Shown here: piece by piece, positions 1-10,778 of the stretch
Numbering within the stretch: position 1 is the stretch's first letter
How the letters are laid out: each line of letters starts with the position of its first letter
Assembly: GCA_028532985.1 (NCBI GenBank)
Contig: JANCIK010000010.1
Coordinates: forward strand, 2,108,001-2,172,000
Source of the DNA: Stropharia rugosoannulata
Taxonomy: Eukaryota > Basidiomycota > Agaricomycetes > Agaricales > Strophariaceae
DNA: 64,000 nucleotides
Reading direction: 5' to 3'
Made by a program: the position numbers and the translations under genes
The notes under the pieces: generated by a model
Seen by the model: the letters and a program-made list of their open reading frames with translations, nothing else
Told to the model about the DNA's origin: nothing
The model's database searches: none

Positions 1-327
1 GTACATTGTACTATATAGTCAGACTGAATTAATTACCGTCTCCGCAGACAGAGTTAACACCAACTGTTTGCGCCATATGGAGCGGCGTTCGAGCACCCTA
101 AATAGTACCGTTTGCATCGATTCTAGGAACCAAATGGTGTACATGCTGATCCTTGTGCCGGGCTGTGCGGAAAGGCAGCTGGAGGATAAGCAACTGGCCA
201 ATTCCAAGCTCGATCATACCGTAAGTAAGATAATAATAGCGGTGGGCTACCCAATAACGTCCGACCGGTGTGTGGGGATGCTCCTTCTGCGATTAGGTTT
301 TCTGGATTAAATTATATTAAGAAAGTA
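1..327. other. No recognisable gene at the left edge
   Basis: Short open frames occur on both strands but none resembles a known family, has intron signals, or shows a biased composition. The segment ends at the TA dinucleotide used as target site by the adjacent transposon. It may belong to a gene cut by the window edge, but nothing supports that. Confidence 0.4.
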
Positions 328-1142
328 CAGTCGAATATGTCATAATGCATAGCGTCCGTTCCCTCCAAAAGTCTATGCATTATCACAAATATGCAATATG
401 ATACATGTAACACATGTGTGACTAATGTGACACTGTAACATTCCCGTTTGAGAACCAACCGTCGAGCGTCTTCTGCTTTACTTTCTTTATCTCCTCGATC
501 TGCAAATGCGCCCGCAGCTTCCTCAAGCGTTCAAACAGATCAAAGGAAATGTCCTCGGGTGCATACCTGAGAGCCATCCTCTCCATTTGAGCACATAACT
601 GAAGCATGGCAGTGATCGCTGGTTAACATACTGAAAAACTTGCAGCCAGTCATTCAATGTGAGATTGCTACGACGTTCCTTGTCTATGGGCCGTGCCGAT
701 GTTTTTGGTGTATTTTTAGCAGCAGGTTCTCGACGCTTGACATCAGGCCGTGTTTTGGGAACAATGCGGGGTTTTCGAGTACGCTCGGTTCGCTCAGCAG
801 GCATGGGAGAGTAAGAAATCACGGTCAAGTTCTGCTTTGCTGGCACATTAACTAAGAGAATGTCCGGAATAACAAAAGGAGATTTGATATGATATTGATA
901 TGACTTTGATATGACTGTATTGTTAATGGATTGTCCTGAACATGTTCAAATTTGTTACCAAACTACCAAATTAAGTTACAATTTTTGTATGTCATAATGC
1001 ATAATGCATTCCAAAAGCTTATGCATTATTCAATATGACAATTTTTGCATAAATCCCCGCCCACCAAGTTGGTTCCCATCCAAAACCGATGCATTATGAC
1101 AATTATGCATTATCACATAATGCATTATGACATATTCGACTG
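328..1142 (-). mobile_element. Non-autonomous pogo/Tigger-type DNA transposon (internally deleted)
   Basis: The ends are exact inverted repeats of 23 bp: CAGTCGAATATGTCATAATG... at 328-350 and its complement at 1120-1142. Both are flanked by TA (326-327 and 1143-1144), the target duplication of the Tc1/mariner/pogo superfamily. Inside, on the minus strand, lie two pieces of one transposase. 846 to about 620 gives a basic N-terminus leading into NLTLNDWLQVFQYVN, like the start of the CENP-B-type helix-turn-helix of fungal Tigger transposases. 607-422 gives the typical C-terminus, ending near KQKTLDGWF. The whole DDE catalytic core is missing, and the two pieces meet out of frame. ATGCATTAT-type motifs recur just inside both ends and may be transposase binding sites. 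The element could move only with a transposase supplied from elsewhere. Confidence 0.85.
422..846 (-). pseudogene. Transposase remnant: N- and C-terminal pieces without the catalytic core
   Basis: The first piece starts at 846 (MPAKQNLTV...) and carries a basic, Arg/Lys/Pro-rich leader followed by the helix-turn-helix start LTLNDWLQVFQYV. The second piece, starting around 607, is the helical tail with a KQKTLDGWF-like ending. I know these two segments as the opposite ends of Tigger/pogo transposases that are usually over 500 residues long. Roughly 400 residues, including all DDE residues, are gone, and a +1 frame change lies at the junction. No function is expected. Confidence 0.75.
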
Positions 1143-1144
1143 TA

Positions 1145-2959
1145 GTCGAACATTGATTTGAGTATGCGTCGTGACATATCAGGGGAACAATTGCCGGACC
1201 TGTGCATACGTGATAGACATAGTCGTATGACTTACGTGCACTTCTTTTCTGATTTGTGGACTCTTTCTTGTACTCCATTTGACGATTCAAAAAATAGATG
1301 TCTCGTCGGAGCTCAACTAGAACATCGATAAGACCTAAGTCAGAGAGGTGCTCCAACATTAGTGGGTTCTACTTGATGTTAGCATGCAGATTATCCCCAC
1401 TAGAATGTTATTGTATGGCTAGCCGTTGTACTATAGTGGATATTTGCACTGGGAAGCTACGCGATTCCTTGGATTTTGAGCACATTACATTTACTGCTTA
1501 CTGCCTGACCAACTGGAACCAAAGAGCCTGTTAAGATGTGCTCATCAATATATTGAAAATATTAATCATGTATTATTGGCTGTCTTAATCGCGATTCATA
1601 GGAAGCGAAGCCAGTGAGTGGTTTGTCTATTCTTAGAATTTCAAGTTGGAGTGGGGCTAAGAAAGGGCGCAGATATCGGCTTGCCGGCGTCGAGGCATTT
1701 GATTTCATGAAGTACATATAAGAGTAACAGATGATCGATGACCCCAGAATCAGGCTCAATGGCATTCGACGGCGAGCAAGTACGGACGACAGAGGGGGTT
1801 AGCGTGTCGTAATACGCTTCCCATCAACTCCCCTTTCTATTTATATTTTTAGTCCGTTCCGAGAATTGTATACGCGTAGAAATCCACTAGAGAATATAGA
1901 TTCTTCCGCAGCAGCTGTGTCTGCCTGTAATTTAACACTCTACACAATTTTTATCATTGATTTTGTGCTTGCAGTCCCCATAAAATGGAATATCATACAT
2001 TGTAGGCGCCAATGGGTCACGTGACGAATCCAAACATTAACTGATCCTCAAATGACAATTGTGAAGTTGTTTTCTTAGTTTCTTCCTTTTCTCTTCTTAT
2101 CGTGTGCCACATGCCCTTACTTCCAATTTCCAGCAGACGATTTTATCTGGCTCTGTGGGTACGCGCATCTCCTTGGGGCTCTTTTAGGCCGCAGCTGTCA
2201 AGCTGGGAGTTTCAATGAATCAGTGCAGGTCTGCAGCCTTCTGTTTCTGCCAAGACTCAAAGGATCACCGGAACCGCTCACTGCCCTACGTACTCAGGTA
2301 TAGCTGTCTGTATACTATACGGGATTGCTCTTATACAGGGTGGTTTGCCCCACGGCGCTAGCTGCTGACGAGCTGTTGGGAAAAGACGCGACAAGATCGG
2401 GTGAATGCATCTTCTGAGTAGCGAAGCCTGACCTCATTCCCATCTCCTCATCAAGACATCAACGGCAGACTAAAGGACGAGGAATGTGGTTCTATATTAA
2501 CGTGTTCTTTCTTTGGTCAACTAGGCTTCTTACGCTGACTTGACATACCACCAACCTTTCCTATTCTATCTGCGACTTTGATCGCTGGCCACCGTCACAT
2601 CTCCGGGGCTTACCTGCGGAACGTATTCATATGCAGCATTCTTCGCCAAATTAATCTTTGGGTGCTAAAATATATACCTGAGTACGCAGGCGGAAATAGG
2701 TGCAGAGCCTGGTGGCTAACGGGCCGTATAGCTAGGCAGGCCACGCGCCTCTGAACGCGTTCAGCGGCTGACTTGAGAGATAAATGTGCATACTAGATTC
2801 AGTGACAAGTATAAAGGATGCATTTAGCCAACGTGTTCTTCTCAGCGCAAATTGGATATCACCGCCTGTCAAAAATTACTGACTGCTTGGTTATAAAGCC
2901 GCCCCTGTTCATTCTCTTGACGTACTGCAACTCCCCTCGTTTTCTCGTGGATCTTCGCC
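1145..2959. other. Gene-poor stretch upstream of the P450 gene
   Basis: Two short minus-strand frames (1765-1562 and 1359-1145) could be exons of an unrecognised or decayed gene that the transposon at 328-1142 interrupts; neither resembles a known family. A perfect palindrome GTCACGTGAC lies near 2014-2023. TTATAAAG at 2891-2898, about 60 bp before the P450 start, is a plausible TATA box. Nothing else is supported. Confidence 0.4.
2891..2898 (+). promoter_or_regulatory. Candidate TATA box of the P450 gene
   Basis: TTATAAAG lies about 60 bp upstream of the P450 start codon at 2960, followed by a pyrimidine-rich stretch (CCCCTGTTCATTCTCTTG) where transcription could start. Position and sequence fit a fungal core promoter. 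No other regulatory motif is obvious. Confidence 0.4.
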
Positions 2960-5285
2960 ATGGGCTTTGTGCTCTCATGGTTCTTGACAACGGAAGCGGC
3001 AATTTGTGCTGCTACCTGTGTTTTCTTTATTGCCGCCTATAGGTCATTGACCTCTCCTCGAATTATGTTTCCCCCCGGCCCTCCGTCGCTCCCAATACTC
3101 GGAAACATTCTACAGATACCCGCGGATAGCCAAGAAGAGGTCTTCACGGAGTGGGGGAAGGAATACGGTTCGTCACTCGTCCCTGTGATTGTCCCAACAG
3201 TAATAACAAATTACCTCAAGGTGACATCGTCTACATCAAAATTTTCAAGCAACCGATGGTTATTTTAAACGATCTGCAAGCTGCTCGGGATTTGCTGGAC
3301 AAAAGAAGCTCTATCTACTCTGATCGGCCCCGTTTTGTGCTGCTTTCCGAGCTGTGAGTGCCCCAGTATCTTGTCCAGGGTTGATTGGCTTATACTCTTA
3401 TGACATAGTATGGGGTGGAGCAGTGCGTCCACCCATACACGATAGTACGCCTTCTCCTATCCATTTTTGTTTCGTGATTAACGGTTATGCAGTGGACCCC
3501 GATTCCGAAAGCACCGCCGATTCATCAACCAAACTTTCAATCAACGAGCCATAGCCGCTCTGCGACCTCTCCAAGAAAAGGAAATGCTTGTTCTCTTCGA
3601 AGGGATACTCGATAACCCAGCTGCCTTTGTCGATCATTTCAGGCGGTAGATAGATGACATACTCTACTCCCCCGAAAAGCCCATCTGACGCAACGCCGCA
3701 GATACGCCGCCGCGACGATCCTGAAAATCACGTATGGCCATGACATATTTTCGGTGGATGATCTTTTTGTTCGTTTGGGTAAGCGATTTTGCTCGTGCTG
3801 GGGATCGTTGATGTAGTAATGATGACATTTTCTGCTAGCGGAACGGGCGGGAACACTGACAGTTGAAGCCGGCTCGCCTGCTGCAAACTTGGTCGACTTT
3901 TTCCCCATAATGAGGTAACCTATTGCCTCGCGTTCGCCCTACATACGTTTTGACGTCGCCCGCACTGTTTCAGATATATCCCCACATGGGCACCGTTCTC
4001 CACGTTCAAAATTAAAGCCATCGAAACACGGAAGGCAGTCGAAGCGATGATGAGTATCCCGTTTGAGCAGGTTATTGCAGACATGGTTGGTGCAGCTTGG
4101 GTCTCCAAAACATATGTGGCGTAGGGATTCACCAGGCTTCTTCTAGAAATCAGGAACCGCTGTTCCGTCTTACACTTCGACACTGCTGGATTCGCAGCGG
4201 GGGCCTTCGGGTTCATTATCGCCCGAGGATGAAGAGGATATCAGAGGGTCTGCTGGTACGCTGTTTGTGGGTGAGTGAGCTCGATTTTCTTCTACCGCTT
4301 TAACAGTCACACCCTTACCGTGTTTCTTCATAGCGGCTGAGGATACGGTACGCAATTTTTGCGAAGTGAGTTATTGAAACGGCCGCGCTGACGTCTTACA
4401 TGTGTCCGTAGACGATCGCATCACTGCATACATTTATTCTCTCGATGTTGCTTTATCCACAAGCCCTCAAGAAGGCTCAGGAAGAGATAGATTCAGTGGT
4501 TGGTACACATCGGCTTCTTACTATCGACGATAGGGAATCGCTTCCATACGTCGAGTGTGTATTGAGGGAAGTGCTCAGGTGAGCTCATATAACCCTACTA
4601 CTTCATCCAAAAGCTGATTGTAGAATGGTATGGAAGACTGAACCCTATGGTCCCTCTTGGACTTCCTCACCGACTCACAAAGGATGATGTTTACCGCGGG
4701 TTCTTCATCCCAGAAGGAACAAACGTACTGGCTAATATATTGTAAGGAAATTCGTATCCTAACTGTACCCAATGGTATTAATCTCTCTCCAGCGCTATTC
4801 TACGGGATTGTCCTGACCCCGAAACTTTCCGCCCAGAGCGCTACCTTGAGGATGACGGACTCCCCAATCCATTTGGAGTGGTATTCGGTTTTGGGCGACG
4901 GTAAGATACGATTGGGATGCCTACTGACCACGATATGCTGAATCACGAAAAGCATTTGCCCAGGACGACACCTGGCCGAATCCAGTTATTGGGCGATAGC
5001 AGCGAATGTGATAGCCGCGTTCGATATATCGAAGGCTGTCGACGAGAGTGGCAATGACATGAACACCGAATATGGCTTTACCACTGGTTTTGTGCGGTTA
5101 GTCCATTTCTGTATTTTTCCCTTACTTGGGGACACAGGGAGCTGAAACTGTACTTGGTTCCGGCCATTTTCTCTTCTCTTTTCGATAGCCATCCTAGACC
5201 CTTCAAGTGTACCATTAAGCCTCGATCATCGAACCTGGATAGTATCATTAAACAAGCAAAGGAAGAAATATCCTTACGGAACTGA
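2960..5285 (+). CDS. Cytochrome P450 monooxygenase (multi-exon)
   Basis: A haem-thiolate monooxygenase of the microsomal type. Translating exon by exon recovers every landmark: an N-terminal membrane anchor (residues 1-27), the proline hinge FPPGPPSLPILGN, the C-helix region YGPRFRKHRRF, the I-helix GTLFVAAEDTTIAS, the K-helix EVLR (ExxR), FRPERYL, and the haem loop FGFGRRICPG with its cysteine ligand near 4963. About a dozen exons are joined by GT-AG introns of 45-90 nt. Exon 1 is 2960-3167 and the last exon ends at the TGA at 5283-5285. Some acceptors end in AAG. Just before the FRPERYL region, AILRDCPDP looks about four residues shorter than in relatives, which may be a small deletion. The hinge and N-terminus fit basidiomycete clans close to O-methylsterigmatocystin oxidoreductase-like P450s; the substrate is unknown. 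No backbone biosynthetic gene is nearby. Confidence 0.85.
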
Positions 5286-5573
5286 GCCATGGACAATCAG
5301 TTTATTAAAGTGCTCTCAATACGCTGAATTTTTACATAGGCTCCCCTCAGTACGAGGCTTTTGTCGGTATATTTATTTTCTTTTTCGTGTACAACATGTG
5401 TATTCCGAGACATTCTCGAATGTTCTCGATGGTCTCCACGATCACGACCGATGCGTATATAACCTGGCCGCATTGCATCATATTCTCTTCCACTACTTAC
5501 CCTTCGTTAGCGTAGAGTTCAACTCGAAGTCTCTCTACATATTGTCGCTCGCTCTACTTTACGGATAACAATC

Positions 5574-6326
5574 ATGACGTCTGAACATCAGCCATCTGTA
5601 TTAGCGCTGCCCGCTCCAGAATCAGGCACGAGTAATAACAAATTTGACCTAAGCGCAAATACCGTGCAGTCCTTCAAATTAGACGAGCTGGGTCCCATGG
5701 TGGTCAACAGTGACGGGGTTAGAGCATTTCTGACATCTGCCTGTTATACAAATTTCACTGACGCGACGCGTTCTTCTCTGATTACTCGATTTGATTCCAC
5801 CCGTGCGCCATGTCCGACAGACGCTCTCCCGCATCGCGAATTGGGCGCAAATGACGGATGCCGAGCGAGAACGGACGCTGCGCGTTCTTTCCGCCAGAAA
5901 TAAGTGAGTATCCGTGGTCACTTTTGCTCTCCTGTGCCGCCGTTGTTCGCGTCTGTGAGGCGTGGTGCACAAAGCTTCACGCTCAACGCGCGCCGCCACC
6001 GGCCGCCTACGAAATGTGGCGCCCCGTTCTGCCCATACGGCTACTATGCCATGGAGGGGGCAGGGAACAGATGCATGCGCAGATGCCAGCAAGGCGTGGC
6101 AGGTCCGTTCCCAAACTAGTCAGCGGTTATCGTTCAGTTCCATTCAAAGATACTGATTGCCTTGTGCCCTCGCGCGCGCCTCATATAATCTAGGCTTCGA
6201 CTGGCGAATGAGGAAAAGAAGCAGCAGCAGGGCCCGACCGACGCCGGAAACGGTGCTGCGCCTGATTCGGACGCGCGGTTGTCGATTCTACGCGGAGATG
6301 CGGACCCGACCCCCGCAGAGTCGTGA
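5574..6326 (+). CDS. Small conserved fungal protein, function unknown
   Basis: Three exons (5574-5717, 5821-5902/5903, 6194-6326) join in frame to about 119 residues. The core, LGPMVVNSDGTLSRI followed by a tryptophan-containing helix (NWAQMTDAERERTLRVL) and RNKLRLANEEKK, matches a small fungal family I recognise by its SDGTLSRIxNW block but which has no assigned role. The tail is acidic and Ala/Pro-rich and ends at the TGA at 6324-6326. The second intron is unusually long at about 290 nt (5904-6193). If it is kept in the mRNA, reading stops at once (AAG TGA), giving a protein cut off after the conserved block. A TATA-like TATATAA lies near 5456. Confidence 0.75.
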
Positions 6327-7031
6327 ACGGTGCTGCATACCACGCCTGCCGTACCGCGCAGCGCCCAAGACACACGCAGGACATATGGACCACACCGATT
6401 GGCTGAGGAGCGCTGAGCTTTACACGATGAACCATTTTTCGGATTTTCGGCTGTACCATGGGGGGAAGGAAGGGCGCGTGAAGTGGCGGCGCCGACGGTG
6501 ATATGCACATCATGCTCGAAGATCCAGTCGACTTCTTTTCGCGGTGGACATGCTTCGCGGGTGCTTATTGGGTGTGATGTATGATTGATAGCGCGCATTA
6601 ACCGCCGTTTGAGAGATGAGGGCGGATATCGGAATCGGGGAGGAGGGAGTGGGATATGTCGTCTTAGTGTGGCCATTCTGTCCAAGTATACACGTCGGTA
6701 ATTTTAATGGACCTTCACACGAGATAGGTGAACGCCCTTATATATTGTCGGTGAGGTCGTATTCTCCTGCGAGATGGTGACATGGACTTTGCTACATTGG
6801 CCTTCGTTTTTTTTGCGAGACTGTACAGGCGTTACGAGCAGAGTCCGTTCACCCCTATTTCAATAAATGAACACAATACAGGCAGTCAAATTTCAGGTTT
6901 GACGGGGAGGCCCGTTTAATCTAATACACGCCGCCATGGAGGGACTAGAGTCGTCTTCTGCTCAATGACGACCTTACAACCTTCGCTCCATAATGCCTGA
7001 TGAAGAAGTGAGCATCGGTCATGTATCTCCC
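6327..7031. other. Intergenic region between convergent genes
   Basis: This lies between the 3' ends of the small fungal protein gene (plus) and the F-box-like gene (minus). A long minus-strand open frame here (6685-6134) overlaps the last exon and intron of the plus gene and looks like a compositional shadow. AATAAA-like sequences near 6863 could serve 3' end formation. Confidence 0.4.
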
Positions 7032-8948
7032 TTAATCACCTACTGCACACACCTCCCAAGTCATGTCATTAATTTGCACACTCCAAAGAAGAGGGGGACC
7101 GTTCAAAATTATAATTCTTGCTTTTTCTGCGAGCTGTTCATGTCCACACTGTTTAGGCATATTGACGACCTGAAAAGCTACGGAACGGAGCTGGTTCAGA
7201 TGGCCGCTGTTTGGGACAAATACATCCTGCACTATCATTAACACATAAATTCCGTGGCCGAAGACGCAAACGACAAACCAAAGCGCGCTTATCTATCGCT
7301 ATGCTCAGCTCCTCAAGCTGCGCGCATGCATGGAGTAGCTGTTTTAGACGACGCAGGCTGACCATCCCAGTGCCCAATTCGAGGGTGCGCAGTGTCCCCG
7401 CGTGTTTTTGCACGATGTGGTCCAGTAAGCCGTCATGTGTGTTTGGGTGCGACTGTAATCTCTCGTCGACAGGCTCGCACGCGACTCGCAGAGTATGTAG
7501 CAATGGCGAACGTCGCACGGCGCGGCGCACCCACGCGTCAAAGTCGGCGACTTCCCTTGCTGTGTCCATTAGTGCGTGAGTGACTGAGAAAGTACGCAGC
7601 TCGGGGAGCGGCGGCTGATATGCTGGCGGCCTGAGTTGCTGAGGGGTTCTTGAGATGTTTAGCGCATACTTAAATTGGGAACAAGGACGCACCCAAAAGT
7701 ATCGCAATTGTAGTCGCTGAAGGTGAGAAAGCTGGCCTAGGAAGGTGAACACGTCGCTGTTGGTGAGCGAGTAAGAAAGACCCAATGTGAAGGCATATAT
7801 TCTATCCTTTATGTGTGGTACTATGGCTTTGAGCACCCCTGGTGTCACCGAGCCACAGTTGTCCTATACACTGTCGTCAGATTTTAATGAATATGTTTAT
7901 AGAAGTTGTATGTTACTGTAAGATGAAGTTCAGTCAGCATTGACAGCCGATCGAGCCAGCCAGGAAGGAGTTGAAGCATTGCGCGGCCGGGGCTCACAAG
8001 AGTCAGAGATCGCATGCCAGATATCTGCACCAGCTGTGGTGCATGTGAGTCGTCAGAACAGAAAGAATTGACGGTAAGGGACGTTAAAGACGTGGTATTG
8101 AGCAGAAGAGAAAGCGGCTCCCTGAAAAGCTCAACATAGCACGTTACTGGTGTGAACTCTACCGAGCATAAATTTGTAAATGCTTTGATTGCCCCCGGAA
8201 GTATTTCAGCAAGAATGTTGCGCGGAGGAGGCCGTGGCGAGAGGTAACCTAGATGTCTCAATGTTAAACGATTGTTGAGTCGATATAGGATGAGATAAAA
8301 TCAATAGTACCACTTATTTCAAGTGAAAGAACGTGTGGTGCATACTTGGGCAAAATTGCAGATGAGAAGTTGGATGATTCCTAGAGGCAGAATCTACATC
8401 AGATTTTCAGCATTCATTTATTCTGAACATTGTGAGGTTGAATAGGGCGACTTGAATATATTCTGTCAAAACATATGAAGCGTGCGTCCACAGTTCCATC
8501 TTGGAGCACTGACCATTGCAAGCAGATACAAATCATAGCTTCAAGTCATGGTCAACAAATGATTTATGACAAATGCACATATTCAAGTTAAAGTTAGCCA
8601 GCACTGTCACCTCTAGCTGGCTGTTACTTCGCTTAGGGATATTGGAGATAGCACATATGAAAAATGAAAAGGTGGTGTAAAGATTAGAATCAAATTATAT
8701 GCATTTGTACTCACTGGTATTTCTCCTCTATCACGCAAATCTAATACTGGTTTGAAAGGTGGTGCAATAACAACGCATTGGTACAGAAAGCGCGATGCTG
8801 CACGATTCCACTCCCAGTTGACGAGCGTACAGCGTGACAGAAGGTCAAAGTCGTTTCTAGAGCGATGTATATCCAGAACACGCAGGATAACGTCGTAATT
8901 TAGCATGACGATAAGCTTAGTAGAAGAGTTTGGGAAGAATTCAATCAA
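7032..8948 (-). CDS. F-box-like/leucine-rich hypothetical protein
   Basis: The N-terminal exon (from 8948; an alternative start is the internal Met of MLNYDVILRVLDIH near 8906) has the F-box-like pattern seen in many Agaricomycete proteins: a helix, then TLVNWEWNRAASRFLY and VLDLRDRGEIP, with a clear donor after GEIP near 8716. A further exon near 8335-8385 reads AILPKYAPHVLSLEIS. Two longer exons follow (about 8261-7900 and 7848-7255) with irregular leucine-rich repeats, and a short final exon ends at 7032 (...WEVCAVGD). The family is expected to be a substrate-recognition part of an SCF ubiquitin ligase, but the F-box itself is weak. The segment 8390-8710 contains no convincing exon, so part of the model may be missing or decayed. 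Confidence 0.6.
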
Positions 8949-9029
8949 TGTTTGCCGATAGTGCTGTGCTAACGTGACGTGTTACTCGACCAAATGCAAT
9001 AACACGTGAATATGACAGTGCGCGCTCTG

Positions 9030-9044
9030 ACTGTCACGCGGTGA
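9030..9044. promoter_or_regulatory. Imperfect GTCAC/GTGAC palindrome upstream of the F-box-like gene
   Basis: GTCACGCGGTGAC lies about 85 bp upstream of the first possible start of the minus-strand F-box-like gene. It resembles the perfect GTCACGCGCGTGAC found between ATP14 and INH1 in this window. A binding site for a dimeric factor is possible but unproven. Confidence 0.25.
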
Positions 9045-9129
9045 CTCTTTTTCTTGAACGCCCACAATCGTAATATCTGAGAGTGCTCATTCTGACTCCT
9101 CTACCCCTAGTTTCCAACACATTAGCAGT

Positions 9130-9716
9130 ATGAAAGAACCAGTATCTCTCGATGATCTCCATGAAAATTCACTTAGGGCAACATCGCAATTACACTTCCT
9201 AGTCTCGGACCGTCTTGCAACCACTTCCATCGACTACTCCCATATTGAACGAGGTCACTAAAAGCCCGCAAGGACTCTTTGACGAACCTATTAAAGAGGG
9301 AATGTTAATCTACCTGCGAAAGAAAGCAAGCCGAACTTTTTGAAAGCGTTCTTGCATAATATCGTCGATGTTATCGATAATGCGTGCGATATTTATCTCA
9401 TTCTGGACCAAATTAACGCCCCTCACATCCCACCGTTTGGAATGGGAAACGTCACGATACCGGTTCATCTTATCCAGCTTGCCGACAAGGCATCTTGTTC
9501 TCGCAGAAATGCTCGAACGCTGGGTGGACATCATTCAGCTTGCACACGGGTATAAGCCAGTGTTGAAGTTCTTTCCTGTGGAATTCGCAGTTTTGGCTGT
9601 CATTCAGAAAGCTGGAACATTTGAATGGCTTGGCCAAAGAACTGCCCGATTTCCTCTCAGGAAGAGAAGAATGTCTACGAATACCACAAGTTTTCCTCGG
9701 GTGACATCTGAATAGG
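9130..9716 (+). pseudogene. Possible degenerate coding region, family not recognised
   Basis: A start codon at 9130 opens a frame (MKEPVSLDDLHENSLRATSQ...) that stops near 9260. Further plausible coding pieces follow in different frames: AFLHNIVDVIDNACDIYLIL (9340 on), then MLERWVDIIQLAHGYKPVLK (to about 9715). The pieces look protein-like but I could not link them with convincing splice sites, and no motif is diagnostic. It may be a decayed gene or one with introns I have misplaced. Confidence 0.25.
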
Positions 9717-10182
9717 TCCGGGTGATCTGAAAACGACGTCTTTCAGCGTCAACTGACGTAACCACTCAGAAAAAGTACAAAATGGAAACAAGATGCCGAC
9801 GAAGTACTTACTGAGGAAAGGTTCACAAAACGACACTTACATGCGTCTAGCAATACCCCCTTTCTTGGTCAGAGCTGGGTGTGTTGACGTGTTTGCTATG
9901 ATTTTTGCCGGCTGCCACGCACTTATTGTTTTCCCTTCTCCCTTGTTGTTTCGTCGTTGACGTTGAATTTCGGTTGACTTCACAATAACATCTTCGAATC
10001 AACATATAAGCCCCGGAAGGAATGTATAATTTCATAGCTCCTTGGGCATGCATGGTGATAAAGTACTCACCATCATGCACATGCATCATCTATGCCTATC
10101 TATGCCGTCGACATCCCTCAGTCCAAACACTTGTTTATCTGCTGTTCTGCTATCAGTTTTATTGTTATTAGCAAGTTATTTA

Positions 10183-10186
<4 letters not shown>

Positions 10187-10221
<35 letters not shown>
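10187..10221. repeat. Poly-T tract of about 35 bases
   Basis: An uninterrupted run of T lies about 560 bp before the pheromone gene. It could be a slippage-prone homopolymer or the complement of an old poly(A) tail. No coding remnant on the minus strand next to it supports retroposition. Confidence 0.8.
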
Positions 10222-10227
<6 letters not shown>

Positions 10228-10642
10228 TGGCTTGCGTTATTTACATAGTTAAGTTATTCCAGAAATTCTGGTTCTATAGCATCTATCCATGGCGACGTTT
10301 GTACTTTTCTGTCTGGAGCTAATGTGACAAGTGTTTGAGGACATCGGACTTTCGTCGGCATGTCGTCCCAACCTTACTGTCATCAAACTGAGCGCAGTCC
10401 GTCATCCCATTTAACTACTTACCTCACGGCTGTATCCTGATTATATATAGGTGTCCGCCTTTTGTCTAGTCGTTGATCGTTCCAACGACGACGTCGTTCG
10501 ACATGTGAACCGAAAAGTCTTTTGTGATCAGCTAACTCGTGTGGCACCTGCCGCGCGCGAACTTATTGTCCCTTCATCACTGCTTTCTTTTGTCCATCGG
10601 ATACCTTGCGCTGGGCGTTCTCCCGTCGCATTTGCCTGTTCA

Positions 10643-10649
10643 TATAAAA
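10643..10649 (+). promoter_or_regulatory. TATA box of the pheromone precursor gene
   Basis: TATAAAA lies 130 bp upstream of the preferred start at 10779 and 58 bp upstream of the earlier possible start at 10707. The stretch between contains pyrimidine-rich sequence and CACTCATTGCACC, which could hold the transcription start. The spacing favours the 10779 ATG as the first in the message. Confidence 0.5.
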
Positions 10650-10778
10650 GTCGTGACAATGTCCTCCATCGAAGCATCATTCCATCCCTACTGATCTGGT
10701 TCTTGCTTGCTTTGCTGCGAGTACCTACCATTCGTTCACTCTTTCAAGCGAATTCGTCACACTCATTGCACCACTACT

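Noticed and set aside
6134..6685. 183-codon minus-strand open frame
   Set aside because: It overlaps the last exon and long intron of the small conserved protein on the plus strand, shows no family pattern, and is explained by GC-rich composition.
9368..9715. Possible RasGEF-like domain in the MLERWVDIIQLAHGYKPVLK stretch
   Set aside because: The resemblance is limited to generic amphipathic helices; the conserved RasGEF residues are not seen.
10187..10221. Poly-T tract as the poly(A) tail of a retroposed gene on the minus strand
   Set aside because: No coding remnant or target duplication is seen beside it.
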